Shown: in pieces, positions 1 through 8,084 of the stretch
Layout: each line of letters starts with the position of its first letter
Numbering within the stretch: position 1 is the stretch's first letter
NCBI RefSeq assembly: GCF_000325705.1
Contig: NC_019904.1
Location: 1,558,001-1,622,000 of the forward strand
Length of the DNA stretch: 64,000 nt
Origin: Echinicola vietnamensis DSM 17526
GTDB lineage: Bacteria > Bacteroidota > Bacteroidia > Cytophagales > Cyclobacteriaceae
Reading direction: 5' to 3'
Notes under the pieces: generated by a model
Told to the model about the DNA's origin: nothing
Seen by the model: only the letters and a program-made list of their open reading frames with translations
Database searches by the model: none
Translations under genes and position numbers: made by a program

Positions 1-501
1 TTTATCCAATGCATCTATAATAGCTTGCCTGGCATCGGCTTCTTCATTGGTTGTGCCAACCGGAGCAATAGCATCAACGATTCCTGCAAAAACAATTTCA
101 GCAGATTTCCCAATTAAATCTTGAAGACCAAGGTTAGTTAATGTCTGTTCAAGCCCCCTGCTCGCTATACTTCCTAAAACGCCTCCTAAATTGGCAATCG
201 CTCTTTTACCTCCACTTGATGATCGAGAAGCTTTTTTTGCTCCCCCTAGAGACCTGACATAGGATCTTGCGGCATGTTTCACCGTAATTCCGGTAGCATT
301 ATTTATATAGCGGGATAACGCTCGTTTCGCTCCGGAGTAATTCTTTGAAAGATCATTTTCATTATTTTCTTTCTTTGGTGCATCACCTTTTTCAGGATCG
401 TTATCATTGTTGTTAGAGTCAGGGGAGTCACCATTTGGTGCCCAGGGAGGAAGAAGAGGAGATTTCCCTTTTGGTCCTCCAAATGAACTTGAAGTTCCCA
501 T
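1..501 (-). CDS. qatB: QatB, Qat anti-phage system (3' end cut by window edge)
   Basis: The reading frame runs from an ATG at 501 off the left edge (167 codons) without a stop. The product opens with MGTSSSFGGPKGKSPLLPPW, a glycine/serine-rich start that I recognise from QatB proteins. A low-complexity Asn/Asp/Glu stretch follows, then a basic region with ARSYVRSLGGAKKA and IANLGG. QatB is a member of the four-gene QatABCD phage-defence system; its biochemical role is not established. The ATG lies one base after the qatA stop, so the two are probably translationally coupled. If the locus is complete, qatC (QueC-like) and qatD (TatD-like nuclease) should lie just beyond the left edge. Recognition is from memory of the family, without a search. 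Confidence 0.8.
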   Translation of the reverse strand, partial: MGTSSSFGGPKGKSPLLPPWAPNGDSPDSNNNDNDPEKGDAPKKENNENDLSKNYSGAKRALSRYINNATGITVKHAARSYVRSLGGAKKASRSSSGGKRAIANLGGVLGSIASRGLEQTLTNLGLQDLIGKSAEIVFAGIVDAIAPVGTTNEEADARQAIIDALDK

Positions 502-502
502 A

Positions 503-2362
503 TTATTTCTTTGGTTTTATTCTATTTGAGGCAATCTTACTTAAATCCTTATTGGATTCACTTTGGGCCCATTCCTTTATTATATCCGTTCCATCTTTTT
601 CAAATGCAGTTCCTTTTATAACTTTTAAAAGTTCGGTGACAGCTAATGTTGGTATAGTCTCATGAGGAATTCCCTTTAAGAAAGTAAGTAGTTGTGACGT
701 TAATTCCTTTCTAACATTTGTCCAGCCAAAAAGCAATTTAAAGTTCTGTGTCGAGGCACTGCCATTACTTTCTTGAAGGAGCTTTTCCTTTAATTCTTCG
801 AATATTGAAGATGAATCTGAAGGACTGAGGCTTGAGGCCTCCTGAAGCGACTTTTTCTCATACACATCACTACCACTTACTAGGTCATGGTAAACAGTCA
901 AGGCTTGAGAACTCATCTGCTGCTTTGTACTATACATTGAATTAAGCCGATCTCTCGAAAAATAAAAATATGGCCCTAGGTCTACATCAGTCAGTTTTGG
1001 TTCTGTATTCACCCATTGCGTGATCCAATCATCTTTCTCCCATATTTCAACTTCCGGGATTATTGAAACAGTTTCTATCTTGTTTTCTGAATTTTTGTTT
1101 TTATCCGCAATCAACCGAGCTTCCAAAAGTCTGATTTCCTTTGGTTTTCCTCCTTGTTCAGCTTGATATTCATGCAGTTTAATAAAGGTTTCCTTTTTAA
1201 AGTACTCCAATAACATGAGTTTTGCTAAAATGCGAATTTCCAATTCGATTTTCTTCGAATTAGCCATTCCAATTCGCATCATAAGCATGTTCATGAATCT
1301 CTTTGATTGGCGAGGGTTTCCATCTAAGCCAACTGTTAAAATGGGAGTTATCTGTCGGGTAAGAAGCATAGCTTTTTGAAGCTCCTCTGAGACAGATGGT
1401 AATGCCTTAGCTAGATAGTCATGATCCAGCTTTTTACTTTGTAGTTCTTCTGCGGACTTTTCATAAATCACCTCTTTACAAATTTTTTGAAAATGCGTAT
1501 GTTCAACATAAAGTTGGGCAAAAAGGAGGTTAATGTATGTCTCCAATTCTGTTTCATTTAGTCTTGGAAGCCTGATGGGGAACTGAATTAACTTTTCGAG
1601 ATAAGCACTTGCAACCTCTAAACCACGTCCTGGAATTTCTGGAAACCTTCTTCGTACAGCGTACTCAATTATTTTTTCGTCTGCACAAATAACAAAGGCA
1701 GAGTTTGGGACATATAGAAATAGTTTAATTGCTTCTAATGTATCTATAACAGTATCCGTATTACATCGATCCAAGTCATCAATAAATATGACAAGTTTCT
1801 CAATTTTCAAATCTTGCAGTAATTTGGAAAAGTCTTCATGAAATTTTCTGATACTCATTCGAAGCGATTCTTTTGAGGTATCCTCCTCTGCCTTAACATA
1901 GTCTTGTGGATTTATTTTCTGTGCCAGAGAAATTAAATCTCCCATTCCTGTTATGGCCAACCCTGCTGGTCCTCCAGCAGCAAAACTTATCCCATGCTTT
2001 ACGAGACTCTTGGCAACCTTCATATAATCCACCTGTTTGAGCATTTTAGAGAAGAGTTTCTTGGCATCTCCTTTTAACGTTCGGTTTTCGCCAATTTCTT
2101 CAAGGATCGTTCCCATGAGAACAGACTTGGCGTCCTCATATCCTTCAAACAGCCATCCGTTAAACTTAATAGTAAGAATCTTATCATCGCTACGTAAAGA
2201 TTCTTCAACCATCCGCATAAGGCTGGATTTTCCACTTCCCCAGTCTCCATAAATACCTATTGTACAGGGGAGCAAAGTATCATTGGAAATTATGTTTTCA
2301 GTTGCTGATATCAGGTATTGATAATCTAAAAGGTCTATAACGGTATCATTATCACTCCACAT
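503..2362 (-). CDS. qatA: QatA, KAP-family P-loop ATPase of the Qat defence system
   Basis: The 619-residue product is a KAP-family NTPase. The Walker A motif GDWGSGKSS lies at residues 39-47. A Walker B strand with VIFIDDLDRC lies near residue 195, followed by the sensor-like FVICADEKII. Between the two is a hydrophobic glycine/alanine segment (about residues 125-150), as often inserted in KAP ATPases, which may touch the membrane. The C-terminal half is charged and helical. Immediately downstream is qatB with a 1-nt gap, which fixes the identity as QatA rather than a stand-alone KAP protein. A hairpin with a T-tract lies about 50 bp upstream of the start. In the known system QatA is essential for defence and is thought to power it; the trigger is unknown. 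Confidence 0.85.
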   Translation of the reverse strand: MWSDNDTVIDLLDYQYLISATENIISNDTLLPCTIGIYGDWGSGKSSLMRMVEESLRSDDKILTIKFNGWLFEGYEDAKSVLMGTILEEIGENRTLKGDAKKLFSKMLKQVDYMKVAKSLVKHGISFAAGGPAGLAITGMGDLISLAQKINPQDYVKAEEDTSKESLRMSIRKFHEDFSKLLQDLKIEKLVIFIDDLDRCNTDTVIDTLEAIKLFLYVPNSAFVICADEKIIEYAVRRRFPEIPGRGLEVASAYLEKLIQFPIRLPRLNETELETYINLLFAQLYVEHTHFQKICKEVIYEKSAEELQSKKLDHDYLAKALPSVSEELQKAMLLTRQITPILTVGLDGNPRQSKRFMNMLMMRIGMANSKKIELEIRILAKLMLLEYFKKETFIKLHEYQAEQGGKPKEIRLLEARLIADKNKNSENKIETVSIIPEVEIWEKDDWITQWVNTEPKLTDVDLGPYFYFSRDRLNSMYSTKQQMSSQALTVYHDLVSGSDVYEKKSLQEASSLSPSDSSSIFEELKEKLLQESNGSASTQNFKLLFGWTNVRKELTSQLLTFLKGIPHETIPTLAVTELLKVIKGTAFEKDGTDIIKEWAQSESNKDLSKIASNRIKPKK

Positions 2363-2412
2363 AATAAAAGGTTAAGTTTGATTTGTAAATTAACGGTAAT
2401 AAAAACAAAAAA

Positions 2413-2434
2413 AAATACCCTATTTGGGGTATTT
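2413..2434 (-). terminator. Rho-independent terminator or attenuator upstream of qatA
   Basis: On the minus strand a perfect 8-bp stem, AAATACCC/GGGTATTT, with a 6-nt loop is followed by about nine T residues. It lies only about 50 bp before the qatA ATG and about 130 bp after the strong tra-operon terminator. It could be a second terminator insulating qat from the tra operon, or an attenuator in a qat leader. Confidence 0.7.
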
Positions 2435-2565
2435 ATGATGTTAATTTTGCTGGATTATTTTAATTTTTCTATCAAGAGATAGTTAGCAAATATTACAGAA
2501 AAAATCTCTTTAACCGGTATTCATATCGTAATATTCCTAAAAACTCTAAGTGGACATTACCAACT
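2435..2565. other. AT-rich gap between the tra operon and qat, no gene seen
   Basis: About 130 bp of AT-rich sequence between two minus-strand terminators. No open frame of note. A near-match to the -7 element TAnnTTTG, AATATTTG, occurs on the minus strand near 2490. The qat promoter must lie here or in the 50 bp after the second hairpin. Confidence 0.4.
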
Positions 2566-2587
2566 AAAAAAGCCCCCGAAGGGACTT
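2566..2587 (-). terminator. Rho-independent terminator of the tra operon
   Basis: On the minus strand AAGTCCC and GGGGCTT pair over a TTCG tetraloop (one G-T pair) and are followed by a run of T. It sits just past the stop at 2611 of the predicted -1 frameshift product and 155 bp past the zero-frame stop at 2742. That spacing fits the longer frame being the real 3' end of the operon. Confidence 0.85.
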
Positions 2588-2610
2588 CTTATAACCAAAA
2601 GTCAAAACAC

Positions 2611-2781
2611 TTACATCCTGATTTTCCTTTTAGAGGGAGGTAAATTCTCCCCTCTCCGCCGGACCCCTTCAAACAGGGCCTCTGCAAAAACCTCCTCTCT
2701 AGCCGTACCGGAAAGCAGGGGATTCTCATCGGGATCGATCTTTAGACTTTGATCCCCTTTTTCCGGACCGTCTTTTTTTTT
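2611..2781 (-). other. Candidate programmed -1 frameshift site and 53-residue extension
   Basis: The gene ending at 2742 contains nine consecutive A on the minus strand (2781-2773) followed by G. In the reading phase the last bases form A AAA AAG, the dnaX-type slippery heptamer, with AAA and AAG as the zero-frame codons. A -1 slip lets translation pass the stop at 2742 and continue for 53 sense codons to a TAA at 2611. The extension contains DPDENPLLSGT, AREEVFAEALFEG and ends PPSKRKIRM, which looks like ordinary protein. The transcription terminator follows 24 bp later. The alternative is a one-base loss in the A run that truncated the gene. No clear stimulatory hairpin or Shine-Dalgarno-like stimulator is visible. 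Confidence 0.6.
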
Positions 2782-3500
2782 GGACTTTGGGCCTTTTTGT
2801 TTTCCACTCCTTTTTTCTTGCCTATATCCTGGTTCTTTTCCAGTTCTTCCCGGAGGTCTTTGAGATTGATCCGTTTGCCGCTGGGCTCATACAGGCTCAC
2901 GGTCTTGTACTTCGGGTTGGCGGCCACCAGGAACTTCCCTTCTTTTCCGGCGATGCTGACCTGGTGGAGATTTCCTTTTTTTAAGGAATACAGCAGGCGG
3001 TCTTTTGGGTCCATGCCTTCCATTTCCACGATGGGGAGTTTCCCGAGGGCCTTTTCCAGCTCAAAGCCATACTTGTCATGGTACTGCTGCATGGGGTGCA
3101 GCCCTTTGTCATTCTTTTCGGCAAGGTCCAGCTGCAGCCAGGCATTGTAGCGCTCCCCGTCTTTGTTGAACAAGGTTTTGTATACCGAGCGCCACTCCAA
3201 CAGGTTAAAGGCTTCCTTTGCGGAGATGTTCTGGTTTTGATAGAAAGTCTGGGACTGGGTTTTCCCGTCGGGTTTGGTAAGCGTGGCATCAAAGGAATTG
3301 AAATAATACTGCCCGTTCTTTTCCGATTTGCGGAAGTTCAGGCTGTAGTCCATTTTCTTTTCCCCGATGGATGCGGAATGCTGCAGTTGAAAGGCTTCCT
3401 TTCCTTCCTTGATCTGGGTTTCCAGTTCTTTACCAAGTTCTTCGCCGAACCCCGCATACTTGATCCGGTCTTTTAAATCGTTTATTTGTTTTTGCTCCAT
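2742..3500 (-). CDS. Conserved hypothetical protein at the end of the tra operon
   Basis: A 252-residue soluble, charged protein with no signal peptide or membrane segment. It resembles a protein of unknown function commonly seen in conjugative elements of Bacteroidota: an N-terminal LKYxGFGExL-like helix, then a strand-rich domain with YYFNSFDATL and AYNxLExR-like patterns, then a lysine-rich tail. I know no established role. It starts 2 bp after the traN stop, so it is the last gene of the transfer operon. The zero-frame C-terminus is a short basic tail that ends just after a nine-A run; a -1 shift at that run would add 53 residues (see the separate entry). Confidence 0.75.
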   Translation of the reverse strand: MEQKQINDLKDRIKYAGFGEELGKELETQIKEGKEAFQLQHSASIGEKKMDYSLNFRKSEKNGQYYFNSFDATLTKPDGKTQSQTFYQNQNISAKEAFNLLEWRSVYKTLFNKDGERYNAWLQLDLAEKNDKGLHPMQQYHDKYGFELEKALGKLPIVEMEGMDPKDRLLYSLKKGNLHQVSIAGKEGKFLVAANPKYKTVSLYEPSGKRINLKDLREELEKNQDIGKKKGVENKKAQSPKKKTVRKKGIKV

Positions 3501-3502
3501 GA

Positions 3503-4348
3503 CTATTGATTTTGAGGGTTAATAATGGGCCTTGCCTTCAACAGGTGCTTCCCTTTGATGGACAGCACGGGGCTTCGGTCACCGTTTTCTTCAAATAGGC
3601 GTACCACCATTTTCTTGGCATCGGCAATGGTAAATTGGGGGAAGGCCACCACCAGGCGATTTTCACCTTTTCCGTCCATCCCTTTTGCCTTTTCATAATG
3701 CATGCATAAAGGTGTAAGGGCCACGTGGCGCTCGGCGGTCCGCTTGACCTGCTTGCGATCCTGGACAGTAAAGCGCCATTGCTGTATGGGATAGGCTATG
3801 CGGCTGCGGTTTTTCAATTCAAACAGGAAAAACAATACTTCTTTATGGGAGTAGATCCCCGCAAGGCGCAGCTTTATTTTCCCGTTTTTATCCGAGCGGT
3901 ACAGAAAGCCTTTTTCCTGAAATACCTTCCCGCTCAACCTTTCCAGCTGTTCCGGGCCGATGTCCGTATTTTCAAGCACAGCCACCGCCGCTTCCACCTG
4001 CTGTTGTTTTCCGATGTCAATGGTGAGCTTGTCCGGTTTGGGATTGTAGCGCACGGTAAAAGGATAGACCTTCCCCCGGTCGGTGACCACGTGAAGGTTA
4101 CTTTCAGAAAATCCCCGTTTGCCCGCCTTTAGCTTCAATACATTGGCGGCATAGGCGTCTTTTTGTGCGAGGACATTCCCGTTGCCGCGGTCGGCACTTT
4201 TTATCTTTCCCGGAAAGATCAGTACGGTAGTCTGGTCCCATCCTACTTCTACCGGGTAAGGGGCAAGCACCGCTTTGGGGTGGATCTGGGCGAAGGCCAG
4301 GCTGACAAAGCACAAGGCTATTAGCGATAATAAACACAGCTTTTTCAT
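3503..4348 (-). CDS. traN: TraN, conjugative transfer protein (DUF4138 type)
   Basis: 281 residues with a signal peptide (KKLCLLSLIALCFVSLAFAQ, cleavage expected near residue 20), so the protein is exported. The mature part begins with a VEVGWDQTTVLIFP-like strand typical of Bacteroides TraN. TraN is an envelope component of the conjugation apparatus, by position similar to VirB9. It follows traM with an 11-nt gap and precedes the last operon gene by 2 nt. The order traJ-K-L-M-N is the standard one of CTnDOT-like elements. Confidence 0.85.
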   Translation of the reverse strand: MKKLCLLSLIALCFVSLAFAQIHPKAVLAPYPVEVGWDQTTVLIFPGKIKSADRGNGNVLAQKDAYAANVLKLKAGKRGFSESNLHVVTDRGKVYPFTVRYNPKPDKLTIDIGKQQQVEAAVAVLENTDIGPEQLERLSGKVFQEKGFLYRSDKNGKIKLRLAGIYSHKEVLFFLFELKNRSRIAYPIQQWRFTVQDRKQVKRTAERHVALTPLCMHYEKAKGMDGKGENRLVVAFPQFTIADAKKMVVRLFEENGDRSPVLSIKGKHLLKARPIINPQNQ

Positions 4349-4359
4349 AATGATGTTTT

Positions 4360-5604
4360 TTAGGGTTGAGAAGTATTCTGATCGACCAAAAGAAGAGGGT
4401 GGCCGGCTTTCACTTTGACCTTAACGAGTTTGGCCTTTTTGGAAAACAGGCCTTTGACGGTCTCCATTCCGGCGGAGGCTGCCTGCGCCTGCCAGGAAGG
4501 ATCATAGCTCATGGTCTGCATACCCTGCAGGGCATCGCCGGCCCCTTCTTTGGCGGACTTTCGGGTAATGGCTCCCGGCACCCGTATTCCGGGCAGGGCA
4601 TCCATGTCGTAGACTTTGAGCTTTACCGGGAGGATGGTGTGCCCGTTGCGTATGGCTTCAACTTCCACGTTAAGCCGTTCCCCGTTGACCTTGCAGGTGC
4701 CGAACACCAGGGTGCCTTCCGGGATGGTGATCCCGCCAATAAAGACTTTTTCGGTAAGTTCCATTTTAAGGCTTGCCCCCGATACCAATTCCTGGTCTTC
4801 ATGGACAATGGCGGGGATAGCGGACTTTACCGTCCCGACAGCATTGGAGGGAGATTCTTCGAGTCCATAGAAGCGGTTGGTTTCCGAAGAGACCCTTTTT
4901 CTTTCCGAAAGGGGGATTTCGTTTTCCGAAGCGGTATTTTTTGTCCTGCTGACCGCAAAGGTTTTCCCCTGTCTTTGGTCACGGTAGGCTTCCAGCTTTT
5001 GGCGTACCCTTTCGGGGTGTTGCACATCGAGGATCTTTTCGAGCATTCCGTCTATTTGCTGCAGTTCCGGGTCCTGGGCTGCAGGAGCGGACATACTTTG
5101 CATCATTTGCTCCAGGCGGTCCAGGTCGGCATCCAGAGAGGGGCGCTCCGGTCGGGATATCGGAACAGCCGATGCCCTTTGCACGGGCGGTGCCGGGTGG
5201 TCCACCGCTTTTTGCAGGGAGGTTAACTTCTGCTGCACTTCGGCTTCCATGGCCTCCAGGGAGGGATGGCTTTGCGGAGCAGCTTCTTCTTTGGGAAGAT
5301 TTTCCTGTTGCTTTTCCCGGGGTTCAATTTCTTCCGCAAAAGGGTCCAGGCGCATTTGTTCCTTGCGCAGGGCCGCTTTCTTGTCCGCCTTTTGGTACAT
5401 GCTCATCTTGTCTCCCAGGGCGGTATCCTCGCTGAGCTCCGCTTCGGGAAGGGTCATGTTCAGTCCCGGGCTGCTGTTTTTTTCGACGGGACGGCCGGGA
5501 TTTCCGCCACCCAGCGCCCAAAAGGCCAGGGTGACAAAGGGCAGGGTCAGTAATGGCAGCACCAGCATAAAGCGGCGCTGCCGTTTTAATTTTTCATCGT
5601 TCAT
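4360..5604 (-). CDS. traM: TraM, conjugative transposon envelope protein
   Basis: 414 residues. One N-terminal membrane segment (about residues 12-30, LPLLTLPFVTLAFWAL) anchors it in the inner membrane. A long Glu/Gln/Lys-rich linker follows, then a C-terminal domain (about 260-400) with VHEDQELVSGASLKMEL and GTLVFGTCKVNGERL, the conserved end of Bacteroides TraM. This build resembles VirB10-type proteins that bridge the two membranes. Its start overlaps the end of traL by 11 nt. Confidence 0.88.
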   Translation of the reverse strand: MNDEKLKRQRRFMLVLPLLTLPFVTLAFWALGGGNPGRPVEKNSSPGLNMTLPEAELSEDTALGDKMSMYQKADKKAALRKEQMRLDPFAEEIEPREKQQENLPKEEAAPQSHPSLEAMEAEVQQKLTSLQKAVDHPAPPVQRASAVPISRPERPSLDADLDRLEQMMQSMSAPAAQDPELQQIDGMLEKILDVQHPERVRQKLEAYRDQRQGKTFAVSRTKNTASENEIPLSERKRVSSETNRFYGLEESPSNAVGTVKSAIPAIVHEDQELVSGASLKMELTEKVFIGGITIPEGTLVFGTCKVNGERLNVEVEAIRNGHTILPVKLKVYDMDALPGIRVPGAITRKSAKEGAGDALQGMQTMSYDPSWQAQAASAGMETVKGLFSKKAKLVKVKVKAGHPLLLVDQNTSQP

Positions 5605-5854
5605 GGTGTATGATGGTTTTGGGGTTATACTTCGGTAAACTGTCGATCAGTAAGGGGTACTCTTTGACGGGAAAGTCCACGGTATCCTTCGGGGCTTTCC
5701 ATGCCTTATGCAGCAGGAAGAGCGTGGCCATGGTCCCCACTAGGCAAAAGATGCCCAGGTACCGCTTCAGACGCTCCGGACTGTAACGGTTCAGGCGTTT
5801 CCCCAGGGAAATGGCGAGGTACCTGCTCCATACTTTCCATTTTAGGGTATTCAT
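5594..5854 (-). CDS. traL: TraL, small membrane protein (DUF3989 type)
   Basis: 86 residues with a single membrane segment (about residues 32-50, YLGIFCLVGTMATLFLLHKA) after a basic N-terminus that carries RLNRYSPERLKRY. The size, the topology and the position between traK and traM match TraL of CTnDOT-like elements. It overlaps traK by 4 nt and traM by 11 nt, so the three are translated together. Confidence 0.8.
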   Translation of the reverse strand: MNTLKWKVWSRYLAISLGKRLNRYSPERLKRYLGIFCLVGTMATLFLLHKAWKAPKDTVDFPVKEYPLLIDSLPKYNPKTIIHHER

Positions 5855-6468
5855 CGCTTTTCCACGTTCAGGTTTTCATTGCTAAGGGTTTCCCAGCGTT
5901 CGATCAAAAAGCCGTGGGGATTGCGGTCGCTGCGGTCCACGTGGCGCAGCCGCCCTTCCGTGACCAGTCTTCGGGTAACCACCGATGTGGGGCGTATGAT
6001 GCGCTGCGTGCCGTAATAAGTAAAGCGGTAGGGATGAAAATCCGTGTCTATGGCAATGCTGTCCATGTGTATGGTCTGGTTGATGTTGGCCGATACCATA
6101 CGGGTGTAGTACCCGCTTTCGCGTAAGTTATCGTAAGCAGCCTTTGCCGATCCGTCGGCCATATAAAGGCTTTTGCCTACCTGCTCTTTGATATGCCGGT
6201 CGTCGGGGGATAAGGTGAAGAAGTAATGGTGGAACATCTTTACATGGTCCCGGGCTTCCACGGGGATGTTGTCCCGCCGCTGTGCGGCGAAGGCTTCCAG
6301 TGCTTTTCCCTCGGCCAGGATATATATCCTTTCCTGTGTGGATTGCACCATCCGGAAGGCCTTAAAGCTGATAAACCCGGCAATCAGGATCGATCCGGCC
6401 ATAATGCCAAAGGCAAACAGGCGGATATGCTTAAAGGCGGTGTCTATGTTCTGAAGGTTTTTAAACAT
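5851..6468 (-). CDS. traK: TraK, VirB8-like conjugation protein
   Basis: 205 residues. One N-terminal membrane helix (about residues 15-37, with GIMAGSILIAGFISF) is followed by a periplasmic domain containing QERIYILAEGKALEA and YYTRMVSANINQTIHMDSI. The ending has RRLVTEGRLRHVDRSDRNPHG, typical of Bacteroides TraK. By architecture it is a VirB8-like assembly factor of the type IV secretion channel. It begins 3 nt after the traJ stop. Confidence 0.88.
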   Translation of the reverse strand: MFKNLQNIDTAFKHIRLFAFGIMAGSILIAGFISFKAFRMVQSTQERIYILAEGKALEAFAAQRRDNIPVEARDHVKMFHHYFFTLSPDDRHIKEQVGKSLYMADGSAKAAYDNLRESGYYTRMVSANINQTIHMDSIAIDTDFHPYRFTYYGTQRIIRPTSVVTRRLVTEGRLRHVDRSDRNPHGFLIERWETLSNENLNVEKR

Positions 6469-6471
6469 AAG

Positions 6472-7449
6472 CTAAAGGGTGGATTTGGCGATGGTGGCAG
6501 CTGCTTTGGCAGAGGCCTGTGCTCCCTGCTTCGCTATGGAGCTGGACTTTCCGAGCAGGGCATCCCTTCCTCCGGGCTGCACGATAAAGGAAGCGACATT
6601 GGGCACGGTAAAGTAGCCCATAATGGCAATGACCATAAAGACCAGGTAGCCGATGGAAGACATAAAATCGGCGTCCATCTGCATCATGTTGAGCTGTATA
6701 CGGGCGATGATGGCCCCGAAGATATTGGCGACGGGCAGCCAGAGGCTCACGTTGATATAGCGGGCGAACCACGCTTTTAAGGTGTGGTGAAAGCCATCGA
6801 ATACCGACAGTCCAAAGACAATGGGGCCCAGAATGGACAGGACAATAAGCTGGAATGTCCTGAGCGTATTGATACAGAGGGCGGCGGCATAGAAGAGGAT
6901 CTGCAAAAGCCAGGCAACCACCTGATGGACGATGTTTCCGAGGTTGAGGGTAAAGATGGAAGTGGCCAGCCGTTCCATGGCACTGACATCTTCACTGTCT
7001 TCCGGGTAGGTGTACTCGTCCTGGGTGTGGCTTCCCGGCGGGCGGATGTTCATATCGTGGGCATTGGTCTGGTCGATGTGGCGTTCAATGGCCTCATAGG
7101 TACTTCCTGTCATCTCTGCGGTAGCCTCCACGATGGGGTCCATCAGCCCGTTGACCAGGGCGAGCACCATGGGGAAAAGCATAATGGCCAGCCCGATGGC
7201 AAAGGGGCGCAATAATGGGTAAACATCGATGGGCTCTGCCCGGGCGATGTGCCCCCAGATGCGGGAGGCGATGTACCACATGGCGGCAAATCCCGCCAGG
7301 GCACGGGCCACGGTGATAAGGCGTGAGGCCAGGGGCACCATCTCATCATACAGCCCGTCGAGCACCCGGCGCATGCTTTCAATATCCTGCGCCTGGGAAA
7401 TGGCCGGGAGTACCCCTAATACGAAAATCAAAAGAACGGTTTTTTTCAT
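6472..7449 (-). CDS. traJ: TraJ, polytopic VirB6-like channel protein
   Basis: 325 residues with a signal-like start (KKTVLLIFVLGVLPAISQAQ) and several membrane segments (near residues 45-65, 80-105, 175-215 and 265-285). The pattern GFAAMWYIASRIWGHIARAE followed by the PIDVYPLLRPFAIG block is the signature of TraJ in Bacteroides conjugative transposons. It is the inner-membrane channel component by analogy with VirB6. Its ATG overlaps the stop of the preceding gene by 4 nt. Confidence 0.9.
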   Translation of the reverse strand: MKKTVLLIFVLGVLPAISQAQDIESMRRVLDGLYDEMVPLASRLITVARALAGFAAMWYIASRIWGHIARAEPIDVYPLLRPFAIGLAIMLFPMVLALVNGLMDPIVEATAEMTGSTYEAIERHIDQTNAHDMNIRPPGSHTQDEYTYPEDSEDVSAMERLATSIFTLNLGNIVHQVVAWLLQILFYAAALCINTLRTFQLIVLSILGPIVFGLSVFDGFHHTLKAWFARYINVSLWLPVANIFGAIIARIQLNMMQMDADFMSSIGYLVFMVIAIMGYFTVPNVASFIVQPGGRDALLGKSSSIAKQGAQASAKAAATIAKSTL

Positions 7450-8084
7450 GGCGATACCATCTCTTTAAATTGTTGGGCCTGTTGTTCCCATTGGCGGCGT
7501 TGCTTTTCCAGGGTCTCTACCTGCGTGTTGATGTCGCGGACGATCCCCAATACCTCCTTCATATTGTCATATACCCTGTCAATGGCTTCGATGCGCTCGT
7601 AGTCCGACATCCTGAGCTTTCCGGAGGTGATGATCATGGCCAGTTCATCGAGGTTTTGCAGGCTTTGCTTAAAGAGCCGCTGATATACCCCGGAGAGGTA
7701 CAGCAGTTCATCGGCAGAAAATTCCCCGCCTGCCGCAATGGACCGGTAGGTGCTTTGATATTCCTGAAGGATATGCTGCTGGTAGCGGATAATATCGGCA
7801 ATGCGATAGTATTTTCGCACTCCGGGGCTGGCGAGCCAGAGCCCGTCCAAAAAAGCTTCATGAAGCTTATAGTTTCCCTCGGCAATGCCTTTGACGGTGT
7901 TGTACCCGGTGGAGAGAATGCGGTATCCCTCATACATGTCGTTGAGGATGTTTTTCAGCTGCAGGAGCTTTTCAAAGTTCAGGGCCAGTTGGGCGGCTTC
8001 CTGTGCCTGTGCCCGGGAGGCCCGGGGGATAAGCAAGGCCAGGGCCAGCGCAAGGGCTAACGTCCAGTGTTTAAGGTGTTTCAT
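7446..8084 (-). CDS. Secreted conjugation protein, TraI-like paralog 3
   Basis: 212 residues with a signal peptide (to about residue 25, ending SRAQA) and otherwise helical. It holds the VYQRLFKQSLQNLDEL...MSDYERIEAIDRVYDNM block shared with the two genes directly upstream. Relatives in such operons are often labelled TraI or, misleadingly, 'TerB family tellurite resistance'; nothing here speaks for tellurite. Its place between the VirB4-like traG and traJ suggests a VirB5-like extracytoplasmic role. It overlaps its upstream neighbour by 14 nt. Confidence 0.78.
   Translation of the reverse strand: MKHLKHWTLALALALALLIPRASRAQAQEAAQLALNFEKLLQLKNILNDMYEGYRILSTGYNTVKGIAEGNYKLHEAFLDGLWLASPGVRKYYRIADIIRYQQHILQEYQSTYRSIAAGGEFSADELLYLSGVYQRLFKQSLQNLDELAMIITSGKLRMSDYERIEAIDRVYDNMKEVLGIVRDINTQVETLEKQRRQWEQQAQQFKEMVSP

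Noticed and set aside
435..665. Plus-strand open frame across the qatA-qatB junction
   Set aside because: It overlaps both qat genes on the opposite strand, has no promoter and no recognisable product.
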